A stretch of 64,000 nt of DNA from Daphnia pulex. Lineage: Eukaryota; Arthropoda; Branchiopoda; Diplostraca; Daphniidae. The translations under genes and the position numbers were made by a program. The stretch's first letter is position 1, and every line of letters begins with the position of its first letter. Below, piece after piece: positions 47,087-61,780 of this stretch. The notes under the pieces are model-generated. The model did no database searches, was not told where the DNA came from, and saw only the letters and a program-made list of their open reading frames with translations. The stretch is taken from assembly GCF_021134715.1 (NCBI RefSeq), contig NC_060019.1, forward strand, positions 10,678,001 to 10,742,000, in the 5' to 3' direction.

Positions 47087-47758
47087 ATGGCTGGTGTCTT
47101 AAGAAAGGTAAAATGTTAATATTAAATTATTTATATAATATAGTACTATTATTATAGTTGAAATTAGCTACATATTTTCCTGAAATGTTTGAACTTGTAA
47201 ACTTTAAAATAAGATTAAGTGTTAAAGTCAGAACAACATAGGGGCATAACATATTATGGTACAGTAAGTAATTATTGGCCTAGAATTTGTTTGTTGTGTT
47301 CTTTTTTGGTAGGCCTTCAGAAATAAAAAATAATCTTCTAACTAAATAAATTTTTGTAGGCTACTACTGGGTTGACTGGGTTGGTAGTGGCTCAAAACCC
47401 CCATCACACTTTAAGTGTGCTCTATGGCAAGATTCTCCGTACTTTGCAAAACATGCCTGAAGATGCTGCTTATCGTCGGTATACTGAACAGATAATCAAG
47501 GAGCGAGCATTGGCAGTGACTGAGGTATTGTTATTAATTAAATATGTTCTTGTACACATAGCATACGTTACATCTTTATTCTCACAACAGGAGAAGGACA
47601 TTACCAAGCTAGAAAAACGTATCAATTGTGGACAAGTAGAAGAACTTATTGTTCAAGCTGAGAATGAATTGACTTTGTCAAGAAAAATGCAGGCCTGGAA
47701 ACCTTGGGAACCCCTTGTTAGTGAGCCACCTGCTAATCAGTGGAAATGGCCAATTTAG
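47087..47758 (+). CDS. NDUFA5: NADH dehydrogenase [ubiquinone] 1 alpha subcomplex subunit 5
   Basis: Three exons, 47087-47107, 47360-47524 and 47591-47758, give 117 residues, the usual size. NDUFA5 (B13) is a supernumerary subunit on the matrix arm of mitochondrial complex I. The sequence has the family's N-terminal TTGLTGLVVAQNPHHTLSVL, YGKILRTLQNMPEDAAYRRY, the central EQIIKERALAVTE, and the C-terminal LSRKMQAWKPWEPLVSEPPA ending NQWKWPI. Exon 1 holds only seven codons. It is divergent from MAN1 (about 430 bp between starts) and convergent with RCL1 (68 bp between stops). Confidence 0.97.
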
Positions 47759-47789
47759 GTGTGGTGAAATGTAAATGGCAAAAAGAATT

Positions 47790-47795
47790 AATAAA
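47790..47795 (+). promoter_or_regulatory. AATAAA polyadenylation signal of NDUFA5
   Basis: Hexamer 32 bases after the NDUFA5 stop, inside the 68-bp gap before the RCL1 stop codon, so the two 3' ends probably overlap. Confidence 0.65.
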
Positions 47796-47826
47796 CAAAT
47801 AGTGGTGTATTACAGATAAATCACGA

Positions 47827-49224
47827 TCATGTCATTGTTTTACTCAAATTAGTATAACCTGCTCCAACACAAGTCATTAATATTTTTTCAGTTCCAACCC
47901 TTAGTTCATCTTCATCGTTTTTATTTTCATTTTCCATCTTAAACACTGTTCCGAAAAAATCCTTCATGTGTCTCAAAAACTGAATCCTATCAAAGGAAAT
48001 TAAAGTTATGTACTGTAAAGCAACTGGAAATAATTTAACTCACGTATAAGGAGACAAAGGCCCAAGCAGAACTCTTGAGACATCTTTTGGTCCTAAAGCC
48101 ATTAATAATAGAACTAGATGTTGGTTTGAAGAATCAACACACCCGCCTCGGTAAATTTCTTCTAGAAGTCGAAGGGCTGCTATTTCACCTAGTTCTTCAG
48201 CCACTGATGGGACTTGCTTGTCTCCTTGTGGATTAGATGTAGCTTCGGCGGACAAAAATGTACCTAAATCGAATTGTTTGAAGTATTTTATCGACTAAAA
48301 TAGTACCAAATTCATTTTAAATTACCGTTTATGGTCTCTGCGGTCAAAGTAATGCCAAAACCAGGAGAAAGACCACTAGCGGGTCCTTTTCTATGGTCAG
48401 TGAGAATGAATACGTCAGGAATGTATTTTAAAAGTATTCCCTTTGCGGCTTCGATCATACGATTTGTCATTGTCGGGGAAGTGCGTAAAGCATAAGAAAC
48501 GCCCCGAATTTTTTTAATTTTTCCAGGGTCTACATACTACAATAAAAATTTGTTAGTAACAATCTGAACATTACGAATTTTATATGAATTTTTTTTATAC
48601 CTGCAGAGCCCGTAATTGTTTTCTGAGAGGGCAAGTAAATATTACTTCTCCTCCTCCCTTAGGTGGAGCCCCTCTTTTATTAATCTTTAACACTAAACCA
48701 TCATCAACCAAGAGAAATCTTTTCAGAATAGGCATTGAAGAGCATCTGATGATATCAATTGATGGATCAGTTTGATCATTAGTTACTCCTCTAAGAGTGA
48801 GATGTAAGGGTATTTTACAGAAAGGTCCAAGGGGTAACAGAGGTTCTAGATAATAACTAATGGAGCGTTGGGTTGAACAATCATGTTCAATGGTTCCGCC
48901 ATAAAGGAGACCTGGTTCATAATGAACAGCTGTGCCTGTCTCATTAACTTCAATCTTTGAACCATTTGTAATTTTGTCTAGAAGTCGAATGAAACTAGCT
49001 TCAAATTCTGCATAATCATTGAATAGGATATATTAATGTTTAATTGAATCTAAACAATTATTTGTGCTCTTACCTCTTAGACCAGGATCATTTTCTTTCG
49101 ATCGAATGTTTACGATTGAAACAGGTCTACACGAAAGCGTAGCTAGCACCAATCTTTGACGAAAAAAATTACAGCCCTCATACCTAAGTCGGCTCGATTG
49201 TTGATTGGAATCACTGCGAGACAT
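47827..49224 (-). CDS. RCL1: RNA 3'-terminal phosphate cyclase-like protein (Rcl1)
   Basis: Five exons on the minus strand, 49224-49074, 49007-48601, 48536-48326, 48263-48044 and 47986-47827, give 382 residues. Rcl1 binds the GTPase Bms1 and is part of the small-subunit processome, acting in pre-rRNA cleavage in the nucleolus; it lacks cyclase activity. Family blocks include YEGCNFFRQRLVLATLSCRP, LLYGGTIEHDCSTQRSISYY, APPKGGGEVIFTCPLRKQL, SPGFGITLTAET, LLEEIYRGGCVDSSNQHLVL and PKDVSRVLLGPLSPYT. The C-terminus ends in GAGYTNLSKTM. The catalytic-histidine region of true cyclases is not conserved, matching the Rcl1 branch. The start ATG at 49224 gives the usual short N-terminus. Confidence 0.96.
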
Positions 49225-50139
49225 TTAATTGTGTAAATTTCTTCACCCAACATATACACGTGCTACAAACTAGAAGCTGCAGAAGGTGCAGACTGCAGAC
49301 GAAATTATATGCAAAGAAAGTTATGTTGCCGGATTGCGTTGTGCTTTGAGTAGGTTAACTTGTTGAAAAATGTTGAATGTAATTAGGTTTTATTCAAATA
49401 CATGCGAAAATAATTTTTTATTTTTAAAATCAAATTTATAAATGAGATATCTTAAATAATACAAAAAAAGCTTCTATAAATATCAGTTATAAATAAATCG
49501 GAACGTCACCTCCATGCTGAGATGCCATTTGCAGACAAGAAGTGTTCCAGTTTCCAATTCTTTCGAGCGAAGGAAAGGCAGGAGAAGAAAGGTTCGACCA
49601 GGTTCGAGTGTTCGACTACTTGTTACCACTGGATTTTCATGTGATAAGTGAGTGTTCTTAATTGTAAACAGGAAACTCATCTGGTAAGTTTTATTGCACA
49701 TGCAATTATTTTAAATTTCTCTATTTTCAAGTTGTTGGTGGCATTACAAATCTTTGTTGGACACAGTCGTTGAACTCAAGTTGGGAATATAATTCGCCAT
49801 CTATTTTTGTCTTCAAACTTTCGTTATTAAGAAGTTACAGTATTAGCCTTATTCAATTTGAAACCCTTTTTACAATAGCCAATGAATGATTCACCATTCA
49901 ATTGAACAGGTATACCTGTTGGGCAATGTAGAAAAAACCAAACAGGTAGTGAATAAAAACTTATTAATAAACTCCTCCCCCCTATACTTCTGGCAATATT
50001 TAGATAACCAATTGTGTTCTAAGGATTTTTAAGAGAGGAAGAGTAAAGCGCTTTGTCAAATTTCTTACAAAACTTAATATTGGTTTTCCAATCAAATTCC
50101 TTAAAAAATTGACATTTTTTCTCTTATGTTTCATTAGGA
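49225..50139. other. Divergent promoter region between RCL1 and atlastin
   Basis: Holds the RCL1 5' end and, on the plus strand, the atlastin leader. An acceptor (TTTCATTAG) ends two bases before the atlastin ATG, so at least one 5' untranslated exon and intron must lie here; I cannot place the first exon. Confidence 0.5.
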
Positions 50140-52980
50140 ATGGAAGGAAGGCCTGTTCAGATTGTGGTGGCTAAAGAAGACCATACATTTGAATTGGATG
50201 AAGAAGCTCTGGCCAATATTGTGTGTCAAGAACATGTGAAAGACAAACACATTGCTGTTATATCTGTTGCAGGAGCATTTCGCAAAGGGAAATCTTTCCT
50301 TCTAGATTTTTTTCTTCGTTACTTGAAAGCGAATGTATTTCAATTATTACTTCTTGGTTAAAAAAAAAATATTCATTCTGTGTACTTTGTTTAGGGTTCA
50401 GCTGATTGGCTTGGGCCTGAAGATCGACCTTTGACAGGTTTTTCTTGGAGAGGAGGTTGTGAAAGGGATACCACAGGAATTCTTGCATGGTCTGAAATTT
50501 TAATGGTGGATGCTCCTAATGGAGAGAAAGTGTGTTTTGAACTTATGATGTATAAAATCAAAATAATTGTGAGTTATTTTTTCCTGTTTAGATTGCTGTT
50601 CTTTTGCTAGATACTCAAGGAGCTTTTGACAGCCAAAGCACTGTTAGAGATTGTGCAACTATTTTTGCACTCAGCACTATGACAAGCAGTGTTCAAGTTT
50701 ACAACCTTTCTCAGAATATCCAGGAGGATGACTTGCAACATCTACAAGTGATTAGATTATTGCACACAGATTTTTTTATTTTTTTTTTTTAATTTTTAAA
50801 TATTCATATAAATGTTTTTCTTACTGTCTTATAGCTTTTTACAGAATATGGGCGACTTGCGCTAGAAGATTCTGGAGATGTTCCGTTTCAAAAGTTGGAA
50901 TTTCTTGTTCGCGATTGGAGCTTCCCATACGAAGCCTCCTATGGGCAAGAAGGCGGATCGTCAATTCTCGAACGTCGATTGCAGATCTCTGACAAGCAGC
51001 ATCCTGAACTTCAAGCTCTTCGCAGACATATTCGTGCTTGTTTTACAGATATTTCCTGTTTTTTGATGCCTCATCCCGGGCTCAAAGTAGCCACCAATCC
51101 TAACTTTGATGGACGTTTAACTGGTAACACACTCTTTTCCGATGCAGATTTCATCCGTTAATTATACCATATTTATTTGTTCCATAGATATTGAACCAGA
51201 TTTTAAGGATCAGTTAAAAATATTAGTTCCGCTTCTTCTGTCACCAGAGAATTTAGTGGTAAAACAGATCGGCGGTAACCGTATTAGAGCCAAAGAGTTA
51301 CTTCATTACTTTCAGGTAAATTAAAAATTTAATTGTGTATATGTATGCGTCTGACTAAACCAAATTTATTATTACTTACCAAAATTATTCATTACTTTCA
51401 GTCTTACATGGCTATTTACAAGGGCGATGAATTACCGGAACCGAAATCAATGTTAGAGGTAGGATTTAATTTTTTTTTCTGTTCTTAAAAAAAAAAAACA
51501 CCCTTTAAAATTTGTTATTCTGAAACTACTTGTCGTTTAGGCTACTGCTGAAGCTAACAATCTTTCAGGTATATTAAAATTTTAATGATGTTTATGTATG
51601 CGTTTGACTAAACAAAATGTTCTCTTTCAGCCGTCGCTGGTGCTAAAGAAGTTTATTCAACCATGATGGAATCTATTTGTGGCGGAGACAAACCTTTCAT
51701 GAGTTCAAATGCACTGGATGGTGAACACTTGCGCGTAAAAGATAAAGCAATGGAACACTTTGTGGGGCGCAGGAAAATGGGTGGAGCTGAATTCTCAGAA
51801 AAGTACAAAGAAAGATTAGAACAGGTATGCCTTTTTACAATGTCTTTAAACTGTAGTCTCCTAGAATGAACGATTACTTTTGTTTCCAGGAAATTGAGGA
51901 ACAATTTGGTCACTATCGGACACAAAACGAAAGCAAAAATATTTTTAAAGCATTTAAAACACCAGCTACTTTGTTTGTAGTTGCAATTTTTTTCTACTTT
52001 GTGTCTGGATTCTTAGGCTTACTCGGCCTATATCCTTTGGCCAACTTGGCCAATCTCATGATGGGCTTGACTCTGGTGACTCTCTGTACATGGGCTTACA
52101 TCAGGTGAGGCGCACGTTTCTCTTTCTCATTGCAATATTTCGGTTTCGTTTTCCTCTAAACTTTTCTGGGTGCATAACAAAATTTCTAGCACGATCTTTT
52201 TTTTTTTCTCTTTTTGGTTCCTTTGTTTGTTTTTATTTGTTTGAATAGCTGCTTTCTTACTGCATCCGATTATTTTGACTCTGACAAAACTTTTTTAAAT
52301 TTTTTTCCCCACAAAAAAAAAGCTTTTCAAGTTGTATTTATGCTTATTCGGTTTCGGGTCTTTGTTTTTGCACTAATTTAGCTCTTGACATTTTCTATTC
52401 GTTATTCTGCTTTTAGCATTTTCATCTAAAAATAACAACTTTTGGGTAAAATGTAATTCCCCTTTGATAGAGAAGAATACATCGACTTTTCTCTCAACAT
52501 TGCCGATGTGTAAACCTTGTAAACTAACCTCCAGTAATCCACGTAGTTTCGAAAAGTTCACGAGTCGTGATTTCAAATTTATATTTTCATGGTTGCAGAT
52601 ATTCAGGAGGAATGCGAGATATTGGAACGGTGATCGACTTCGTGGCGGAAGCAATATGGGAAAAAGTAAGCATTGAGAATTTATTACTTCAAATTGTAAC
52701 TTTGACTACTTGATCCATTCTGAGTATTTGCAGCTTGAAAGGAAAACTATAGTAGGTCTTTGGTTTTGCCTAAATTGTTTTCAATCTTGATTGGTCAACA
52801 GAATTAAACGTAATTTTTGAATCGATTTATTAGGCTGTACGACCGGCGTATTTAAACATGGCTGGATCGGGATTGGAGCAAGTAACGCAACAAATGACAA
52901 ACATTACAATGGGCACGCAGGTTGCAGCAGGTGTTAGTAATCACACCAGAGCAAATATTTCTAAAGCCAAATCATCGTGA
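50140..52980 (+). CDS. atl: Atlastin, ER membrane-fusing dynamin-like GTPase
   Basis: Eleven exons: 50140-50334, 50395-50529, 50592-50747, 50835-51123, 51188-51315, 51402-51458, 51541-51568, 51631-51824, 51890-52104, 52599-52665 and 52834-52980. They give 536 residues. Atlastins tether and fuse ER tubules by GTP-driven dimerisation. Visible parts: P-loop GAFRKGKS at about 45-52, TTGI switch region, DTQG (G3), the family RD motif in VRDWSFPYE (G4), and a three-helix bundle segment ([20 protein letters not shown]). The paired membrane hairpin is [20 protein letters not shown] and [20 protein letters not shown]. The C-terminal amphipathic tail follows ([20 protein letters not shown]). Exon 7 is only 28 bp. 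The N-terminus is shorter than in vertebrate ATL1. The intron at 52105-52598 is the longest in the gene. Confidence 0.97.
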
Positions 52981-53272
52981 ACATATCCGGCTAGAACCTA
53001 CAGTGGGCACTTTGTTCGCTGGTCGCCGCTCAAGTGCCTTACTGAATTAGGAAATATTGCGCCCTTTATCAAGACAAAATTGAAAGGGATAGGATTTTAT
53101 TGCCTGGTGTGTTAATAGAAAAATATTTCGTGGATGTATCTTTGTGAAACAGGCTCGCCATTCATTTAATTGGCATCCCCCTCTGGTTGGTCCCCGTGTG
53201 CCATTTTTTGCTAGTTATCCTTTTTTGTTTTCTTTGTATATGGGTTCACTCAAAATTATTGGTATCAAAAGT

Positions 53273-53278
53273 AATAAA
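53273..53278 (+). promoter_or_regulatory. AATAAA polyadenylation signal of atlastin
   Basis: Canonical hexamer about 290 bases after the atlastin stop and 66 bases before the convergent GFM2 stop codon. Confidence 0.65.
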
Positions 53279-53343
53279 AAGATATAAAAGATCTACTATG
53301 TAATGAAATGCTTAATTACACAACAACAAATTTGTTATCCTAA

Positions 53344-56300
53344 TTACATCTCAATTCCCGTGATTTCTGTTGTAGCTTTCTTCTGATCTAGGGGTGACAT
53401 TAGTTTGTAGCAAGAAAATTCCATGCTAAAAGTAGCTGTTCCAGAAGTCAAGATGCGGATTCGTTTTGAATACCCTCGCAATTCGGACAACGGGCTCTCG
53501 GCTATAACAACCTGTGCAAGCATACGAACTTTTAGCCATACTTATACCGTGATGAAAACAACGCATACCTTCAATTCGTGACGCTCAGTGACTTCGAGAA
53601 TATCTGAACGGTGCTGGGCAAAGTCACCAAGAACAGCGTGTAGGAAGTGTTCTTCAATGATCACTTCCAATTTCATAAATGGTTCCATTAAACATGTACC
53701 TCCTTTTCGTAGTAACTATTGGAAAAGCGGTTACGTTTGAACTTGCGAATAGTGCATAAATGTTGCATGTAAAGAGATTTTATACCTGAGACACACATTG
53801 AGACGCGGCTGCAGCAACCATCAGCTCAGACGTTTTATGCCCTACTTCAAGTGAATGAAGATGTAGTTCAACACACGTGACCTAAGAATAAAATAAATAA
53901 TTTAAAAATATATATATATAATGACAGGATTGAAAACATTATTACTGGAAATGATAACAGCGGCCCGGATGAAAGAGCGCTCGCAACCCCGCGTTCGGTT
54001 GCTTTCATATGAATGGCCCACACGGTGGAAAGTTGATCGCGTGATTCTTTCGACGTTCCTTTTTCGAGAGGAATTGCACCCTGTGCATTAGGATTTGGCT
54101 TAATTGACATAGACATTTTAACAAACTGTTTTGTTCCACCTTGGGATGAGAAATTTTACACGCGTCAGTCGATCACTGTCAATTTTAAGAAAGTTGAAAT
54201 TTTTATTACCTAGCGTTTTGTCCAAAATAAATACATCTGTAATTTCATTAAGAGCCGTTTCTTTGTAGGCTACTTGAAAAGCTCCGAGACTCGCTTCAAC
54301 TCCATATTCTGACCGAATCCTTTCTAAAACAATTTCTAAATGGAGTTCCCCCATACCCGAAACGATAGTTTGACCTGTGTCTTCGTTAAATTTTACTTTC
54401 AGACTAGGGTCTTCTCGTTGAAGCATTTCCAATGCATGTTCCAACTTCTTTTGATAAACCTGTAATACAAATGTTTTTTAGATTGACTTATTAGTCCAAA
54501 TAATAATATATATTTACAAGAGATGCTGTTTCGATAGAACAGAAAAATACGGGATCTGGAATTTCAACTCCAGCCAGAATAGGTGCGACTTCCGCCTCTG
54601 ACACTCCTTGTTTCTTAGCCAACCAACGGCGTGCTGCATTCATTGCTGTAACTCCAGACTATATAACGGTAATGATGATACATGATTAAATGCATCCATA
54701 ACATTAAGTAGGATGAATTGATGTCACATACTGTTAAGGTATCACCGGTGACTGTGCCCTGAGAGAAATAAGAGCAAATGAAGGTGCAGTACGCTATTAT
54801 CTGAAGGAATTAGAAGGAAAACAACGTACTTTAAGACCCGTAACTACAGCTATGTTGCCTTCTGACAATGATTGAACTTCATTCAATTCATCGGCACTGG
54901 CCACATATAGGCGACCCGTTTTTTCCGTCGTATCGCGTGAAACGTTGTATATCTTTTGCCCCTGTTTAGTTGATACATTTTTTAAAAGAATTTCGTCTAT
55001 CATTACCAATGTGAAGGTAATGAATTTACTGATTCAATTTGACCGCTATAAATTCGGACAAATGTTAACGGTCCACGTTGAGCATCATTCTGAATTTTGA
55101 ATGCCAAAGAGCAAAGATCTGCGTTCGCAGCGTATGATTGAACAAATTCATAGCTACGATCTCTTGGACTTGGGAGATAATGTGTGACGGCATTCAATAG
55201 CGGCTGAACGCCGATGTTGCGATAAGAACTACCACACAACACTGGAACTCCTGTCTATAAAATTTAAATAAAAATATCACTGCATTATCTTGAGTGAAAC
55301 TGAATTGCAGACTTACTCTTGCAAGTGTAATTCTCCGTAAAGCTTGATTCATTTCAACTGGGTTAATTTTTTGCAGACTATCTCTTTCAATTATCAAATT
55401 TGCCAAATTATCGTCAAGATCGGCCATCTTATCAATGAGATCAGCACGTTGTTCTGAAGCTTCAACCCAAATATCACGATCGCCTTCGTAGTCCAATTTC
55501 CTTGAATAACAAAAGTCCAACGTGAAGATTATACAGCACATTACTGTGAATAAAAATGTTAAACAACTTTGTTGAATAAGATGTTCCAAGTGAATTATGA
55601 TTTGAACTCCACTCCTTCTTGGAAAGATCAACTAGATCAATAACTCCTCTGAAACTCTTTCCTGAACCTATAGGGATGTGTACTGGAAGAGGCTTGCATT
55701 TTAGTTTGTTCTCAATGTGCTTGATGCAAGTATTAAAGCAAGCACCAACTTTATCCATTTTGTTTAAATAAATTATTCTTGGTACTTCATATCGATCAGC
55801 TTGTCTCCACACAGTCATGGTTTGTGCCTCAACACCTAGATTACGAAAATATATCAAACAACGCTTTTGACTCTTTCTTTGTTGAGCTTCACAAATTACC
55901 AGCAGAAGCGTCTAAAATTGCCACAGCTCCATCTAAAGCCCTAAGAGCCTTTTCAACTTCAATTGTAAAGTCGACATGTCCAGGGGTGTCAATGAGATTT
56001 ATATGATGGCCATTCCATGGAAACGTAATTGCAGCAGACACAATCGTGATCCCTACCAAAGATAGTAATAAGTATCAATGGCCAATTCGAATTTGAAGGA
56101 GAAACATGAAACCTCTTTCTCTTTCTTGGTCCATATAATCCATCACCGTATCTCCTTTATGAACTTCACCGGGAGATCTTATAACACCTGCATAGAAAAG
56201 CATTCGCTCGGTCGTGGTAGTTTTGCCCGCGTCAATATGGGCCATAATACCGATATTACGGGTTAGTTCTATAGATCCTGAAAGACATTTATCTTTAGGT

Positions 56301-56407
56301 GTTATAAGGTCGTCATTTTTGGAGCTCACTGAACGTCGGTAACCAATATTAGAAGAACTAAATCCAACCCTTCGACATATTTGAAACAAATGTGTTTTCG
56401 TGCACAT
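53344..56407 (-). CDS. GFM2: Mitochondrial ribosome-releasing factor 2 (EF-G2mt)
   Basis: Thirteen exons on the minus strand: 56407-56113, 56052-55900, 55835-55568, 55500-55317, 55254-55030, 54961-54830, 54758-54732, 54658-54518, 54459-54210, 54139-53946, 53881-53786, 53715-53569 and 53511-53344. They give about 759 residues. GFM2 is a GTPase that, with RRF, splits mitochondrial ribosomes after termination. An Arg/Ser-rich N-terminus suits mitochondrial import. G motifs: [23 protein letters not shown] and NKMD. Later blocks are [55 protein letters not shown] and [17 protein letters not shown]2 is preferred over GFM1 for the linker and C-terminal pattern. The exon 3 donor (GTTGTT at 55567) is the weakest join; an alternative donor near 55609 would shorten that loop and keep frame. 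Exon 7 is a 27-bp microexon. Confidence 0.93.
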
Positions 56408-56694
56408 GATGAAAAATCAAAAATATTGTGGTGGATTGTGGGCCTGGCTGTCTTCTTTGACGTTGCCAAAGAAAAACTTTAATTAAATAATTTTTTTTTA
56501 ATTATGTAGTTTTTGGGTTCTTTTAGACAATTAATTTTTATTTGTAGTTTTTTTGGCAAATAAATTTATTGGTAAGGTTACATCATCGTTTTTCTTGTTG
56601 ACAAACTGGCACTCACTGACAGGTCCTTCTTATGGTACTATAGTGTGTCGATGTAAACTTGGGTGGAAAAGTGAAGTTCTTTTTCGTGCCCAAT
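56408..56694. promoter_or_regulatory. Bidirectional promoter, GFM2 / PPP2R5
   Basis: Only 287 bp separate the divergent start codons. No TATA box at proper spacing for either gene is evident, so dispersed initiation from a shared promoter is likely, though exact start sites cannot be read. Confidence 0.5.
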
Positions 56695-59742
<3,048 letters not shown>

Positions 59743-61520
59743 ACAAGGTGATGTGTACTTGGCGTGCAACATTTTTCAGGATGAGGAGAAGAAGATCGCG
59801 AAGAATTTTCATTCAAACTGTAGAGGCAGCATCAACCATTTAAAACATACATAAAAGTAGAGGAACATTTTTTTTTAGAGAAACCTGCCAAGATATCCCC
59901 ATTTCCCAACTCTAGATCTAGAAGATCACTATCCCCTTTACCACTTGCGCCTAACTACGCTGTCTATTGTCAAACGCTAACCCCTTCAACCTTGATTAGA
60001 TGTTTTAGTGTCGATTGCCTAACACACACTCCAGAAAAACCCAAATCGGATTGTGGCCATCCCCGTGAGATGTCGAATTCTGTTGCACACACGGCACAGA
60101 GAGCCAGTGGGAAGGAGAGATAGCAACAAAAACAAAAAAAAAACTAAAAAAATCAAACAAACAAACAAACAAACAAAAAAAATATTGAATCTGTGTAAAT
60201 GTCCCAAGTAGATTGTAGTGGTTCATGTACCTTAGGTCCCCTCCTGCGAAACAGCAACAAAAACACAAAAATAATAGCTTCTATCATCCCTGCTACGCCT
60301 TCCCTCCTCACTATGGTTTCAAATCTTTGATTGGCATTCACGGTTATCCACTGTACACGTAGCCGCTTTTCCAACATTCCATTTCAATTCCAACATAACG
60401 GCCGAGCTTTATTATTATTGTTTTGTTTGTTTTTTCTTTCTACTCCTGTCACTCGGAAAGGGCCTGTTGTACCTTCTTTTTCTTTATTTTTTATTTTTTT
60501 TTTGTAATCCCGAAAGTTTCCTTTATTAATGTTTTCCCCTCCAGTTAAGACTGGCATAACCTTCATGGGAACTTTAGTTATTGGATTGGTTGTCCCTATA
60601 AGCTGTATAAGTGTTTGCGCGTGTTGTAGCAAGAAACGTTCACATCGCCCGTGAAGGCCGTTGATATATACAGCGGGTATAGGGATTTAAAGTGAAAAAC
60701 AGTAAAGGCTTAACAGATAGCGGACGTAATCCAGCAGCTGGTTGACCAAAACACAGCAACAACAACAACAACAACAATTACATACAATGCCTGGTGCTCA
60801 GTGCTTCATAAGCAACTTATTTCCCTTTCCCCAAATTATTTGTTTGTATGTTGATGCAATCTTATTTAGCCAGGCTTCAATCTGTTAGTGCACATTGTCG
60901 AAATCTCGCTGAAATATTTTCGAGAGTGCAGTTTTTTTTTCCTTTTTCCAAATTCTATTCAACATTGTTTTTTGTTTTTTTCCGATTCTCATACAGCGCC
61001 ACTGGCGATTAATCCCGGAAGATCTTGAACGAAACTTGTGAGACAGATTTGGAAGGTTGGCTGTAAACGGTTTTTGCTTCACATTTCTCCCTATTCCCTT
61101 CGTTGAAGAAGTAAAAGGGGAAAAAAATGCAATGTCAGGAGTCAGGACACTTTTAGTGTAGACCGTGTGGTGGTGTTCTGCCCTTGTGTTACGTGTCATC
61201 CTCTTATACAATATACCCTGGCTATCTATTACAGCTCTGCGTAGTGTTCAATGCAAAATTTACGAGATGTGGTTTTCATCTGCGACAAATGAGATGTAGA
61301 AATTGACTTAAAAAGTTCTTTGACTAGGAAGACTACAGCACTTTTCCACATTTGTTGATTTGAAATTATGTTGGTCCAGAAGGAAACGACACATTTTCTT
61401 TTACAGGAATTAAATGAAAGCATTCTACTGAGCAAACCTATATATTGGTGTGTGTTGTCTATTCAGTTTATTATCACAACTCAAGAAATAAAAACAAAAT
61501 GTTCAGATTAATCAGCTTAT
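59743..61520 (+). other. Probable long 3' untranslated region of PPP2R5
   Basis: About 1.75 kb without protein-like frames on either strand. It contains CAAA and CAA simple repeats (around 60155-60180 and 60758-60776) and T-rich tracts. The AATAAA at 61487-61492 could end the PPP2R5 message. Shorter forms are possible; the extent is inferred. Confidence 0.45.
61487..61492 (+). promoter_or_regulatory. AATAAA, candidate distal polyadenylation signal of PPP2R5
   Basis: Canonical hexamer at the end of the non-coding stretch, about 290 bp before the TBC1D23 start codon. Confidence 0.45.
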
Positions 61521-61780
61521 TTCCATTTCATCCCAAGTCCTAATAACTGGGACAGGAAGTGTATAACAGATAACGAGGAAGGGAGGGGAGGGTAGATATG
61601 GGTTAGTAGATGCGATAACGATTTTTGAACCAAACGGCAACTTGCTTGGTTGGTTACTACTACCAGCTACTACGGGCAAAGGACCGTAGGAGGCGGAGCT
61701 TGCCAGCTTGGTCATTGAAAATAGTCTGCTGACGAAACACAACATCTGAGAATATGACAGGTGCAAATGTACATTGTGCA

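Noticed and set aside
55501..55567. Reading through GFM2 exon 3 without an intron
   Set aside because: The frame stays open to 55474 but encodes a hydrophobic sequence unlike EF-G2. The homologous LDYEGDRD segment resumes in another frame after an acceptor at 55501.
60005..61211. Minus-strand frames in the PPP2R5 3' region
   Set aside because: Phe/Cys/Val-rich translations of A-rich simple repeats; no conserved protein pattern or splice structure.
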